Below are positions 16,735 through 25,648 of a DNA stretch of 64,000 nucleotides, one piece after another. Source of the stretch: Acidimicrobiia bacterium (GTDB lineage Bacteria > Actinomycetota > Acidimicrobiia > Acidimicrobiales > Aldehydirespiratoraceae). Made by a program: the position numbers and the translations under genes. Positions within the stretch are counted from its first letter, which is position 1. The number at the start of each line of letters is the position of its first letter. The stretch is taken from NCBI GenBank assembly GCA_003231645.1, contig QIIW01000152.1:51729-115728 (forward strand). Reading direction: 5' to 3'. Below the pieces are notes generated by a model that was not told the origin of the DNA, did not search any database, and saw only the letters and a list, made by a program, of their open reading frames with translations.

Positions 16735-18570
16735 ATGCCCGCGGCAGCCATTGACGATCCTGCGTCGAACCCATTTCACCAGAGCCGCTTCGCCCGTCCC
16801 CGGGCATCCATAGACCCGGACCGCTCCCTCGGCTGGATCCGCCGCATCTTGCCGATCATCAAGTCCCACCGGAGGCTGTTCTACGGTTCGACGGTCGCCG
16901 GGCTGGTGGCAACCGCTGGTTCGGTGGCGGTGCCTATCACCGTCGGCATGGGCATCGATGCGATCGACGCCGGTCGGTCGATCACCCCGTACGTCGTTTT
17001 CCTGGTGGTGGTGGCCACCTCGAGGTTCGCCCTCGGTTACGTGTTTCGCTTCGGGTTGTTCAAGGCCGCCCACAACATCGAGAGCGACCTGAGAAACCTC
17101 ATTTTCGAGCGACTCACCGAGTTGTCGTTCTCATACTGGGACCGCACCCAGAGTGGGCAGGTCATCTCCCGCGCCAACACCGATGTACGGTCCATCCAAC
17201 TTCTGTTCGCGTTCGGTCCGATGATTGCCCTGCAGTTCGTCCTGCTCGCCTGGGCATTGACCGCGATGGCAATCATCGACCTGCCGCTCACTCTCGTCGC
17301 GGTGGCGCCTCTGCCGTTCGTCTACGTGGTGGGTCGGCGTCTGAGGAACCTGCTGTTCCCACTGTCGTGGGTGGTCCAGGCCCGACAGGCCGACGTGGCC
17401 ACGATCGTCGACGAGAACATCCAGGGGGCCAGGGTCGTGAAGGCCTTCGCCCAAGAGGAGAATCAGGTCCAACATCTCGCCCGGGCCGCCCGTCGGCTCA
17501 GATGGGCCGGCACCGCCCTGGCCGATGCACGCGCCCGCAACGCTCCGCTCATGGAGGCACTCCCCCGTCTCGGACTGGCGCTCGTTCTGCTTTTCGGGGG
17601 TATTCGGGTCATCGACGGCAGCATTCAGATCGGACAGTTGGTCGCGTTCAGCACGTTCGTGCTCATGCTGGCCACGCCGTTCCGCCTGGTGGGGTTCATC
17701 CTGATCCAATGGCAGCGGGCCGGGGCCGGGGCGATCAGAGTGTTCGAAATCCTCGACGAACGGCCCGAGGTGACCGAACCAACCGACCCGAAGCGTCTGG
17801 TCGACCCCCACGGCCGAGTGGTCTTCGACTCGGTCCGATTCGCCTACCCAACCGGTGAGGGTGCGCCCGTCCTCCGCGGGCTCTCACTCGAAATCGATCC
17901 GGGTGAAACGGTCGCCATCGTCGGCCGCACCGGCAGCGGCAAGTCAACGATCGCCCGGTTGCTCCCCAGGTTCTACGACGTTGACGACGGGCGGATCGAA
18001 GTCGACGGGATCGACGTGAGAGAACTCTCGCTGGCCGATCTCCGCCGCGAAGTGACGATCGCCGCCGACGATCCGTTCCTGTTTGCCAGCACGATCCGCG
18101 ACAACGTCGAGTTCGCCCGGCCCGGGTCATCGGACCGGGCGGTCGAGTCTGCGCTGTTCGATGCTGCGGCCGACGGGTTCGTAGGCGAGCTCATCGAAGG
18201 CATCCGGACCGAGATCGGCGAGCGCGGCCTCACACTTTCGGGTGGCCAACGTCAGCGTCTGGCGCTGGCGCGAACCCTTCTCGCCGACCCCACCGTTCTG
18301 GTGCTCGACGACGCCACCAGCGCGGTCGACGTGGCGGTCGAGCAACGCATACACGATGCACTTGGCGCCCGTCGATCCGACCGCACCACGATCCTCATCG
18401 CCCACCGTCTCTCGACCATCGCGTTGGCCGATCGCGTGATCCTCATCGACCGGGGCCGGGTCGCCGCCACCGGCACCCATCTCGAGCTGCTCGAGTCGGA
18501 GCCTCGCTACGCCGCCATTCTCGCCGACACCAATATGACGGTTGCCGACCGAACCGGGGAGGGGACCTGA
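16735..18570 (+). CDS. ABC exporter half-transporter with degenerate ATPase site
   Basis: A 611-residue half-transporter: six membrane helices (about residues 40-330) fused to an ABC ATPase. Walker A is GRTGSGKST and the signature is canonical (LSGGQRQRLALA). Walker B reads VLVLDDATSAVD, with Asp where the catalytic Glu should be, and the Q-loop reads ADDPFLF instead of xQ(D/E)PFLF. That is the pattern of the degenerate subunit in heterodimeric exporters such as BmrC or TM287. The next gene, starting on its last base, supplies the other half. Substrate unknown; lipid or drug export is plausible. Confidence 0.92.
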   Translation: MPAAAIDDPASNPFHQSRFARPRASIDPDRSLGWIRRILPIIKSHRRLFYGSTVAGLVATAGSVAVPITVGMGIDAIDAGRSITPYVVFLVVVATSRFALGYVFRFGLFKAAHNIESDLRNLIFERLTELSFSYWDRTQSGQVISRANTDVRSIQLLFAFGPMIALQFVLLAWALTAMAIIDLPLTLVAVAPLPFVYVVGRRLRNLLFPLSWVVQARQADVATIVDENIQGARVVKAFAQEENQVQHLARAARRLRWAGTALADARARNAPLMEALPRLGLALVLLFGGIRVIDGSIQIGQLVAFSTFVLMLATPFRLVGFILIQWQRAGAGAIRVFEILDERPEVTEPTDPKRLVDPHGRVVFDSVRFAYPTGEGAPVLRGLSLEIDPGETVAIVGRTGSGKSTIARLLPRFYDVDDGRIEVDGIDVRELSLADLRREVTIAADDPFLFASTIRDNVEFARPGSSDRAVESALFDAAADGFVGELIEGIRTEIGERGLTLSGGQRQRLALARTLLADPTVLVLDDATSAVDVAVEQRIHDALGARRSDRTTILIAHRLSTIALADRVILIDRGRVAATGTHLELLESEPRYAAILADTNMTVADRTGEGT

Positions 18571-20486
18571 TGTTCGCAGTCGGAGGAGGCGGAGGATTCG
18601 GTGGCGGCCCCACCACCGTGCAGTCGAGTGCGGCGGCCGGTCTTCCCCACGCGGAGGTGCCCGGTGATCTTCGCAACAAGGTCGAGAAGGTTCTGCGCCA
18701 CGAACCTGAACACATCGTCGAAGCGGTGCCGTGGAACCACGTCGACTGGGATCGTCGACCGTTCACGCTGAAGCGATTTCTGTGGCCCCATCGTGGTCGT
18801 CTGGCCATCGCGGCCGCTCTGGTGGCCATCGAGACGATCGCATTGCAGCTCGGCCCGGTCCTCACCCAGATAGGTATCGACCGGGGTGTGATAGCCCGCA
18901 ACAAGCGTGTGCTGGTGATCGCGGCCACCACGTATGTGGTCGCGGTCGCCGTTTCGGCCCTGCTGGGAGCGATCCGTGTGGCGTTCACCGGTCGCCTGGG
19001 CGAGCGACTCAACGAAGCGCTCCGGATCCGTGTGTTCGCCCAGATGCAGCGCCAGGGTGTCGACTATTACACCAGCGAGAAGGCCGGGGTGCTGCTCACC
19101 CGCATGACTTCCGACATCGAGGCTCTTTCCGTGCTGTTCCAGGACGGCATCGTCAACCTCCTGGTGCAGGCACTCACGTTGGTGGTGATCACCTCGATCA
19201 TGTTCACCTACAACCCATTGCTCGCGGTGATCACGCTCGGGGTCGCCGTGCCGCCGACCCTCGCCGTGTCGCTGTGGTTCCGGGAGGCGTCGTCCGGGGC
19301 CTACACCAGGGTCCGTGACCGAATCGCCGAACTGCTGTCGCACCTGCAGGAGTCGTTGGCCGGCATAAGGGTGATCGTCGCCCACAACCGCCGGGCCGTG
19401 AACGTGTCCGAACACCGTGACGTGGTGGGCGAACACCGCGATGCCAACATCGCCACCTCGCGACTCAACTCGATCTACGCGCCCTCGACCGACATGGTTG
19501 GCATCATCAGCCAGGCCGTGCTTCTCGGGGCGGGTGCGGTGATGTTCGCCAACGGCAGCCTCACCATCGGTGAGCTGGCTGCGTTCCTGCTGTTCCTCAC
19601 CTCGTTCTTTGCCCCGATCCAGACCCTGGTGCAGCTCTACAACTCCTACCAGCAGGGTGGAGCGGCCGTGGTCAAACTCCGTCAGCTCCTCAGCACCGAA
19701 CCGACCGTGACCCAATCTGTCACCGCCACCGATCTTCCACCGATTGAGGGAGCGATCGAGTTCCGCGACGTCACATTCGGATACATCGCCGACTCGCCGG
19801 TTCTGAGAGATTTCTCCCTTCGAATCGCGGCGGGCGAGTCGATCGCCTTCGTCGGGGAGACCGGCGCCGGCAAGTCGACCATCGCCAAGTTGATCACCAG
19901 GTTCCACGATCCCCAGTCGGGGGTGGTCACGATCGACGGGTACGACCTGCGCGACGTCACCCTCACCAGTCTCAGGTCGCAGCTGGGCGTGGTGCCCCAG
20001 GAGCCGTTCCTGTTCGCCGGTGTGGTCCGCGACAATGTGGCCTTCGCCCGACCGGACGCCACCGACGAGGAGCTTCTCGATGCTCTCGACGCCGTCGGGA
20101 TCAGCGAACTGGTGGAACGGCTCGGCGGACTCGACGCCGTCGTGCATGAACGCGGTGCATCGCTGTCGGCCGGTGAACGACAGCTTCTCGCCCTGGCCCG
20201 GGCCTTCGTTGCCAGGCCGCGGGTTCTGATCCTGGACGAGGCCACCAGCAACCTCGACCTGCGTTCGGAAGCCACCGTCGAGCGCGCTCTCGACACGCTT
20301 CTTGGTGGACGCACCGCGGTGATCATCGCTCACCGACTCGCGACCGCTCGGCGGGCCGATCGCATCGCCGTGGTCCACGACGGTTCGATCGTCGAGATCG
20401 GCAGCCATGAGCAACTCGTGTCGGAGGGCGGCCGTTACTCCGCCATGTACGACACATGGGTCGAACACGGTGGCTCCGCGAAATGA
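18570..20486 (+). CDS. ABC exporter half-transporter with consensus Walker B
   Basis: Partner of the preceding gene, 638 residues: a Gly-rich N-terminus, six membrane helices and an ABC ATPase. Walker A is GETGAGKST, the Q-loop VPQEPFLF and Walker B VLILDEATSNLD with the catalytic Glu, while the signature is altered to LSAGERQLLALA. Thus its Walker sites pair with the partner's canonical LSGGQ to form the active site, and its own LSAGE completes the degenerate site. The ATG overlaps the upstream stop by one base (TGATG), and a TauE gene overlaps its end. Confidence 0.92.
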   Translation: MFAVGGGGGFGGGPTTVQSSAAAGLPHAEVPGDLRNKVEKVLRHEPEHIVEAVPWNHVDWDRRPFTLKRFLWPHRGRLAIAAALVAIETIALQLGPVLTQIGIDRGVIARNKRVLVIAATTYVVAVAVSALLGAIRVAFTGRLGERLNEALRIRVFAQMQRQGVDYYTSEKAGVLLTRMTSDIEALSVLFQDGIVNLLVQALTLVVITSIMFTYNPLLAVITLGVAVPPTLAVSLWFREASSGAYTRVRDRIAELLSHLQESLAGIRVIVAHNRRAVNVSEHRDVVGEHRDANIATSRLNSIYAPSTDMVGIISQAVLLGAGAVMFANGSLTIGELAAFLLFLTSFFAPIQTLVQLYNSYQQGGAAVVKLRQLLSTEPTVTQSVTATDLPPIEGAIEFRDVTFGYIADSPVLRDFSLRIAAGESIAFVGETGAGKSTIAKLITRFHDPQSGVVTIDGYDLRDVTLTSLRSQLGVVPQEPFLFAGVVRDNVAFARPDATDEELLDALDAVGISELVERLGGLDAVVHERGASLSAGERQLLALARAFVARPRVLILDEATSNLDLRSEATVERALDTLLGGRTAVIIAHRLATARRADRIAVVHDGSIVEIGSHEQLVSEGGRYSAMYDTWVEHGGSAK

Positions 20487-21205
20487 GCGTCGACACCTCG
20501 TCCCTGATCCTGGCGCTGCTCATCATCACCTTCTCGTCGACGGTCCAGGGGTCGGTCGGATTCGGAGGCAATCTGATCGCCGCGCCTCTGTTGGCCCTGA
20601 TCGACATCAATTTCGTGCCCGGACCGATCTTCATCGCCGGTACATCACTCGTCATCTCCGCCGCACTGCGAGAGCGAGAATCCGTCGACTGGCACTTCGT
20701 CGGCTGGGCCAACGCCGGTCGCCTGCCGGGCGTGATCGTCGGCGCCATCGTCCTGAGTTCGGTGTCGGAGTCGTCGCTCAGACTGCTGGTGGCACTCACC
20801 CTCCTCGTCGCCATCGTGCTCTCGTCGGGGATCATCAGGGTTCCGGAGTCGAGGATGAGTTTCGCGACCGCAGGCGCCATGTCCGGCTTCGGCGCCACGA
20901 CCGCCTCCATCGGCGGACCACCCATTGCCCTGTTGTTGCAGCACCGCCACGGCCGCGAAGTCAGGTCGACCATGTCGGCGTACTTCGTCATCGGGGCCAC
21001 GTTCACCCTCCCGGCGATCGCCGCCGCCGGGCGGCTCGGTCCGGACGAGATACTCACCGGTCTGGCGCTGATACCCGGATCACAGCTGGGGTTCGCCATT
21101 TCCGGACCTCTACGAAAGTACGTGGACGCCGGGCGGGTCCGACCGATCATCCTCGTCATGTCGACCGTCTCTGTTCTGGTCCTGATGTCCAAGATCGTCC
21201 TCTGA
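20483..21205 (+). CDS. TauE/SafE family anion permease
   Basis: A 240-residue integral membrane protein with seven to eight hydrophobic segments. It shows the two internal repeats of the TauE/SafE family, each centred on a Gly-rich motif followed by Pro: SVGFGGNLIAAP near the N-terminus and GFGATTASIGGPP in the middle. Members export sulfite, sulfoacetate or related organic anions, or are simply uncharacterised. The ATG at 20483 overlaps the ABC exporter stop (ATGA), so this permease belongs to the same operon. Confidence 0.88.
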   Translation: MSVDTSSLILALLIITFSSTVQGSVGFGGNLIAAPLLALIDINFVPGPIFIAGTSLVISAALRERESVDWHFVGWANAGRLPGVIVGAIVLSSVSESSLRLLVALTLLVAIVLSSGIIRVPESRMSFATAGAMSGFGATTASIGGPPIALLLQHRHGREVRSTMSAYFVIGATFTLPAIAAAGRLGPDEILTGLALIPGSQLGFAISGPLRKYVDAGRVRPIILVMSTVSVLVLMSKIVL

Positions 21206-21219
21206 GAAGCCGGTCGTCG

Positions 21220-21225
21220 TATGGT
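21220..21225 (+). promoter_or_regulatory. -10-like box for the soluble ABC ATPase gene
   Basis: TATGGT followed by seven bases and a GTG at 21233. The ATG of an alternative start (21221) lies inside this hexamer, which argues for the GTG. Confidence 0.45.
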
Positions 21226-21232
21226 CGCATCC

Positions 21233-22018
21233 GTGGACAACAGCATCCTGCGCCTGGAGGGAATCCACCGAAGCTTCGACGACATCGACGTGCTGCGCGG
21301 GATCGATTGGACCATCGAACCGGGCGAACGCTGGGTGGTCCTGGGCCCCAACGGGTCCGGGAAGACCACACTCATCCGTATCGCGTCGATGTGGCTGCAC
21401 CCCTCGGCCGGCCGGGTCACGGTCCTGGGCCGACGTCTGGGCCAAACCGATGTGCGCACCCTGCGCCGTCTGATCGGGTTCGCCGGGGCCGCCATGGCCG
21501 ACATGCTCCGCCCCGACCTGTCAGCGGCCGACATCGTGATGACCGCCGCCAATGCCGCCCTCGAACCGTGGTGGCACACCTACGACGACACCGACCGCGA
21601 CCGGGCCATTGCCGCTCTCACCCGAGTCGGGTTGTCCGATATGGCCGATCGACGTTTCGGCACGCTGTCATCGGGAGAACGCCAGCGTGTCCTGCTGGCT
21701 CGTGCGCTGTCCGACGAACCGGGACTGATCCTGCTCGACGAACCCACCGCCGCGCTTGATCTGGCCGGCCGCGAGCAGCTCGTGTCGGCGTTGGCCGACC
21801 TGGCCGGCGATCCGTCGGTGCCACCGATCGTGCTCGTCACCCATCACGTCGAGGAAATCCCGGCCGGGTTCACCCACGTGCTCTTCGTGCACGATGGGCT
21901 GGCCATGGCTCAGGGACCGCTCGACGAGGTCCTCACCGGCGAGACCCTGTCGGCGTGCTTCGACATGTCGCTCAGTCTGCAACGACGCCGAGGCCGCTGG
22001 GTGGCGTGGGCGAACTGA
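21233..22018 (+). CDS. ABC transporter ATP-binding protein (stand-alone)
   Basis: A 261-residue ATPase without membrane domain. Walker A GPNGSGKTT, signature LSSGERQRVLLARAL, Walker B LILLDEPTAALD and the H-loop His in LVTHHVEE are all intact. It resembles the stand-alone ATPases of the YlmA/ModF kind; no permease or binding protein is adjacent, so its partner is unknown. Start chosen at GTG 21233 because of the -10 box in front; an ATG at 21221 is in frame. Its 3' end overlaps the convergent thiamin pyrophosphokinase gene by 47 bases. Confidence 0.88.
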   Translation: MDNSILRLEGIHRSFDDIDVLRGIDWTIEPGERWVVLGPNGSGKTTLIRIASMWLHPSAGRVTVLGRRLGQTDVRTLRRLIGFAGAAMADMLRPDLSAADIVMTAANAALEPWWHTYDDTDRDRAIAALTRVGLSDMADRRFGTLSSGERQRVLLARALSDEPGLILLDEPTAALDLAGREQLVSALADLAGDPSVPPIVLVTHHVEEIPAGFTHVLFVHDGLAMAQGPLDEVLTGETLSACFDMSLSLQRRRGRWVAWAN

Positions 22019-22637
22019 CGGCCAGCACCACACCCGTACCCACCGTCACCCTCACCGGCACCGACACGACCACGTTGGAGACACCCCGGGCCGAATAGGG
22101 ACTCAGGTCGTCGCCGTCGAGCTGCCACTCGAGGCCGTCGGTGTGGACGTCGAGAGCTGGACCGCCCATGGGAATCAACGACAACGGTTCGCCGACATGC
22201 AGCGGCAGATCCAACGAGCCGCGCACGACCCAGACGCTCGACTCGCCCACCGTGGCCGTGATCGCGGCACCTGCCCAGTCGGGAGACGCCAGCACGGCGA
22301 GGTTGGCGACGCCATGATCGACCCGGCCACCCGCGCCGACGATCACGTGGATCGCCGATGCACCGGCCGACACGGCTGCGGTCATGGCCAATTCGAGATC
22401 GGTCCGGTCCTTGGCACGGGGATGACGTTGGATCACCAGTCCGAGCGATTCGGCGCGCTTCAGCGCCTGGGGGCTCACCGAATCCATGTCGCCGACGACG
22501 ACGTCGACGCTCAGGCCGAGCGACTCGGCAAGATCGAGGCCACTGTCCGCGGCGATGACCATCTCGTGGGGCGGAGGATCGACGGCCACACCGGGGTCGC
22601 CGGCGGCCAGCACCAGTACCGTTCCGCGCTCGGACAT
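21972..22637 (-). CDS. Thiamin diphosphokinase
   Basis: Converts thiamin plus ATP to thiamin diphosphate. The 221-residue protein has IAADSGLDLAESLGLSVDVVVGDMDSV and the HPRAKDRTDLELAM block, both signatures of the family, followed by GAGGRVDHGVANLAVL and the C-terminal binding domain. The ATG at 22637 gives normal length. The last 47 bases are antisense to the ABC ATPase gene. The upstream neighbour is the trypsin-like protease (25 bases). Confidence 0.9.
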   Translation of the reverse strand: MSERGTVLVLAAGDPGVAVDPPPHEMVIAADSGLDLAESLGLSVDVVVGDMDSVSPQALKRAESLGLVIQRHPRAKDRTDLELAMTAAVSAGASAIHVIVGAGGRVDHGVANLAVLASPDWAGAAITATVGESSVWVVRGSLDLPLHVGEPLSLIPMGGPALDVHTDGLEWQLDGDDLSPYSARGVSNVVVSVPVRVTVGTGVVLAVSSPTPPSGLGVVAD

Positions 22638-22662
22638 GAACCGACGATACACAGGTCGTCGC

Positions 22663-23445
22663 TCAGGCCGCCGGGCTGCAGGTGTTGGGAACCAGATCGA
22701 TCGCGGACAGGTCCGCCGGATCACCGACCGGCACCACGATGGTGGCGCCGGTACCGACCTCGGCCGCCACCACCATGCCGATCAGGCCGCCGTCGGCATC
22801 GACCGCGGGCCCGCCCGAGAAACCCCGACCCGATGGCGATGCCACACCGATCAGGCGACCGTGGACCGCTTCGGCCGTCGACGGAAGCGGCTCGACGCGC
22901 GCGCCGACGCTCACCGTTCTGGGCCCACCGGCGGGGAGACCGATCATCGTCACCGGTCGGCCCAGAGGAGGGAGCGTCCCGGGGACGGGCTCCGCCGAGG
23001 AACCGGTGTCGATACCGATCACCGCGACATCACGGCCGTCGGCAAAGCGCCCGAGGACCTCGCCGGTGGCCACACGCGGACCGATGTCGACCCGCACCAG
23101 GCCGGCATCACCGACCACGTGCGCCGCGGTCAGGACCACGCCGTCGCCCGCCACGAATCCCGAACCGCTCGATCGGCCGCCACAGGCGCTGACCGACACC
23201 CGAACGACGGTCAACCCGGCGGTGGGGGCGGCCGAGAACTCACCGGTTCGCTGCTCGACCGCTCCGGCCACGACGGTGATCACGTCCCGCCCGGACGGTG
23301 CCGAGCCGACCGCGGCCGGACGGTTCACGGTGGCCCCGGCTCGTTGGAACAGCGGGGCGAGTGCCATTCCCACCAGTGCGGCCGCGGCCAAGATACCCAA
23401 CGTCAACCACGCTCCGCGTGCGGTATATCCATCTCCCCCACTCAT
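22663..23445 (-). CDS. Membrane-anchored trypsin-like serine protease
   Basis: A 260-residue protein with one N-terminal membrane helix (about 13-30) and an extracytoplasmic S1/S6-type protease domain. The triad is visible: His in LTAAHVVG, Asp in GRDVAVIGID, Ser in GRGFSGGPAV. There is no PDZ domain, unlike DegP/HtrA. Two cysteines (SACGG and the C-terminal NTCSP) could form a disulfide as in mycobacterial MarP, but the multi-pass domain of MarP is missing. A TAGAGT box seven bases before the ATG suggests leaderless transcription. Confidence 0.85.
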   Translation of the reverse strand: MSGGDGYTARGAWLTLGILAAAALVGMALAPLFQRAGATVNRPAAVGSAPSGRDVITVVAGAVEQRTGEFSAAPTAGLTVVRVSVSACGGRSSGSGFVAGDGVVLTAAHVVGDAGLVRVDIGPRVATGEVLGRFADGRDVAVIGIDTGSSAEPVPGTLPPLGRPVTMIGLPAGGPRTVSVGARVEPLPSTAEAVHGRLIGVASPSGRGFSGGPAVDADGGLIGMVVAAEVGTGATIVVPVGDPADLSAIDLVPNTCSPAA

Positions 23446-23452
23446 AGTGGTG

Positions 23453-23458
23453 ACTCTA
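23453..23458 (-). promoter_or_regulatory. -10-like box for the protease gene
   Basis: TAGAGT on the minus strand with exactly seven bases to the ATG at 23445 and no ribosome-binding site in between. Confidence 0.5.
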
Positions 23459-23489
23459 GCGCCCGGACTCGGCCGGTGACAGAGCGGTG

Positions 23490-24788
23490 TCAGGGCAGAT
23501 AGGGCAACGGGTCGACCGGGTCGCCGTTGATGCGGATCTCGAAGTGGAGGTGGGGGCCGGTGGACCAGCCGGTGCTGCCGACCAGGCCGATGGTCTGCCC
23601 GCCCGAAACCTGTTCGCCGACCTTCACCAGCAGCTTCGACTGGTGGGCGTAGACGGTGCTGAAGCCACCGCCGTGGGAAATGATCACCACGTTGCCGTAG
23701 CCGTTCATCCATCGGGCGCTGATGACGACACCGTCGGCCACCGCGGCGATGGGGTCACCGGTGCGGGCGGCCATGTCGAGACCGGGGTGCGATGCGGTGC
23801 TGCCGAAGATCGGATGTCGACGCGGCCCGAACGGGCTGGTGATGATTCCCGGGACCGGCCGGTTGGTGACGACGAATTCACCGGTGGGCGAGGGAGGCCG
23901 GGTGGTCGGGGAACCGTCGGGATCGGCGACGCCGGGCGACGCCGACGCGGCCTGTTCGGCCGCCGTCTTGCGAGCCGCATCCGCACGCGCTTTTTCGGCT
24001 GCTTTGGCGGCCGCCTCGCGTGCTGCCTGCTCCGCCGCCTTGCGGGCCGCCTCGGCTTCGATGCTGCGAATCTCGTTGCCGATGTCGATGTCGGTCTGCG
24101 CGAGTTCGGCGATGTTGGCCTGCCACTCGGCGATACGGTCCTGAACCACCGCCCTGATCGATTTCTGTTCGGCCCGGGCGGTGTCGAGGGCCGCCAGGTG
24201 GTTGGCCAGCGATACACGTTGGGTCTCGGCATCGGCCGCGGCTTGGTCCGCGGCATCGCTCGCACCGAGGCGCCGCGCCTTGGTCGACCTCACCTCGTCG
24301 ATGAGCTGGGTCGTGTCGCCGACGATGTCGTCGAGAAACGACCGACGCAGAGCCTCCTCCATGAGGTTGCGGTTGTTGAGCTGCGACATGACGGTGGCCG
24401 ACGGGCGCATGTAGGCATCGATGGCGTTCTCACGGAGCCTCGCCCGCAGCGCCTCGAGGTCGGCGGCGAACGATGCCGCTTCGTCGCGGTAGCGCGCCGC
24501 CGATGCCTCGGCATCGGCGATCGCCCTCTCGGCGGCGGCCACCTTGGACTGCTGCAGCGAGACTTGGGAATCGAGGGCAGCAATGGCATCGACGAGTTCC
24601 TGGTCCTGGGCACCCAGCGTGTCGAGTCGGGCCGCGGCGTCAGCCTTCTTGCGGGTGTTCTCCTCGCGCTGCGAGCGGAGATCCTCGATCGTGCCCTGAG
24701 CCAGGGCCGGGCCGACCAGGCCCAACACGACCGCGACGATCACGGCCGCGGCGGGGATCGGCGCGCGGAAGAAGGGCCACTTGAACAT
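23490..24788 (-). CDS. Secreted M23 peptidase with coiled-coil domain (EnvC-like)
   Basis: A 432-residue exported protein. Signal peptide or anchor at 1-31, a long coiled coil (about 32-275) with an Ala/Lys/Glu-rich second half, a short Pro/Thr linker and a C-terminal LytM/M23 domain. The zinc ligands are in RRHPI, HPGLDMAAR and GPHLHFEI, so it should be active on peptidoglycan cross-links or act in hydrolase activation like EnvC. The start is taken at 24788 since a TACGAT box ends eight bases before it; an ATG at 24815 is in frame. Confidence 0.9.
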   Translation of the reverse strand: MFKWPFFRAPIPAAAVIVAVVLGLVGPALAQGTIEDLRSQREENTRKKADAAARLDTLGAQDQELVDAIAALDSQVSLQQSKVAAAERAIADAEASAARYRDEAASFAADLEALRARLRENAIDAYMRPSATVMSQLNNRNLMEEALRRSFLDDIVGDTTQLIDEVRSTKARRLGASDAADQAAADAETQRVSLANHLAALDTARAEQKSIRAVVQDRIAEWQANIAELAQTDIDIGNEIRSIEAEAARKAAEQAAREAAAKAAEKARADAARKTAAEQAASASPGVADPDGSPTTRPPSPTGEFVVTNRPVPGIITSPFGPRRHPIFGSTASHPGLDMAARTGDPIAAVADGVVISARWMNGYGNVVIISHGGGFSTVYAHQSKLLVKVGEQVSGGQTIGLVGSTGWSTGPHLHFEIRINGDPVDPLPYLP

Positions 24789-24796
24789 CCCCCGGG

Positions 24797-24802
24797 ATCG
24801 TA
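24797..24802 (-). promoter_or_regulatory. -10-like box for the M23 peptidase gene
   Basis: TACGAT on the minus strand, eight bases before the ATG at 24788. It is inside the longer reading of the gene, so it argues for the shorter start. Confidence 0.45.
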
Positions 24803-24838
24803 ACAGAAATGACATGAATCGGGCCGCGGGTCATGGAA

Positions 24839-24844
24839 TAGGTT
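24839..24844 (+). promoter_or_regulatory. -10-like box for the dienelactone hydrolase gene
   Basis: TAGGTT, eight bases before the ATG at 24853, with no Shine-Dalgarno between. It is divergent from the M23 promoter in a 64-base gap. Confidence 0.45.
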
Positions 24845-24852
24845 GGTCGGCC

Positions 24853-25635
24853 ATGGCTCTCGACGATTATCGGATCGAATCCTTCGCGCATGAAGGCATC
24901 ACCCACGACGTCTACCGCCGAGGGGTCGGCCCGTGCGTGCTGGTGGCCGCCGAGATTCCCGGTATCACCCCCAAGGTCACCGAATTCGCCGACCGGCTGG
25001 TTGCTCTGGGGCTGTCGGTCGCCATGCCGTCGATGTTCGGCACTCCGGGGGCCGAGGCCACCTTGCCCCGTGCCATCCGCGTGATCGGGCGGGCTTGTGT
25101 GAGCAAGGAGTTCCACTGTCTGGCCAAGCGTGACTCCGCTCCCGCCACGGCCTGGCTTCGGGCCCTCGCTCGCCGTCTTCACGCCGATCACGGCGGTCCC
25201 GGAATCGGTTTCGTCGGCATGTGCTTCACCGGTGGATTCGGCCTGGCGATGATGCTCGACGACGTGGTGATCGCCCCCGTGCTCAGCCAGCCTTCCCAGC
25301 CGTTCCCGGTCGGCGCCGCCCGCAGGGCATCGGTCGGGCTCAGTGATGACGAGTTTCATGCCGTGACGGAGCGGATCGAGCAGGGTTGTCCGGTCCTCGG
25401 CCTGCGGTTCACGAGCGACAATGCCGTCCCTCCGGAGCGATTCGAGACCCTGCGGCGGGTGCTGGGCGACAACTTCGTCGGAGTCGAGATAACCAGCCCC
25501 GACCCCGATCTCGGCATCCCCAAGAATGCCCACAGCGTCCTCACCGAGCATCTCGTCGACGAACCCGGCCACCCCACACGCCAGGCTCTCGATCAGGTGC
25601 TCGACTTCCTTACCGACCGCCTGATCGGCACGTGA
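24853..25635 (+). CDS. Dienelactone hydrolase family protein
   Basis: Alpha/beta hydrolase of 260 residues with a cysteine nucleophile in GFVGMCFTGGF, as in dienelactone hydrolases (G-x-C-x-G). An Asp (LRFTSDNAVPP) and a His near the C-terminus (KNAHSVL) complete the expected triad. The natural substrate is unknown; no aromatic-degradation genes flank it. It is transcribed away from the M23 gene and ends facing the DUF6285 gene. Confidence 0.87.
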   Translation: MALDDYRIESFAHEGITHDVYRRGVGPCVLVAAEIPGITPKVTEFADRLVALGLSVAMPSMFGTPGAEATLPRAIRVIGRACVSKEFHCLAKRDSAPATAWLRALARRLHADHGGPGIGFVGMCFTGGFGLAMMLDDVVIAPVLSQPSQPFPVGAARRASVGLSDDEFHAVTERIEQGCPVLGLRFTSDNAVPPERFETLRRVLGDNFVGVEITSPDPDLGIPKNAHSVLTEHLVDEPGHPTRQALDQVLDFLTDRLIGT

Positions 25636-25648
25636 GGCCGCGCCGAAT

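Noticed and set aside
18507..20468. A 653-codon open frame on the minus strand opposite the second ABC exporter gene
   Set aside because: It mirrors a real gene with Walker and signature motifs. High-GC DNA produces long antisense frames, and its translation has no recognisable domain.
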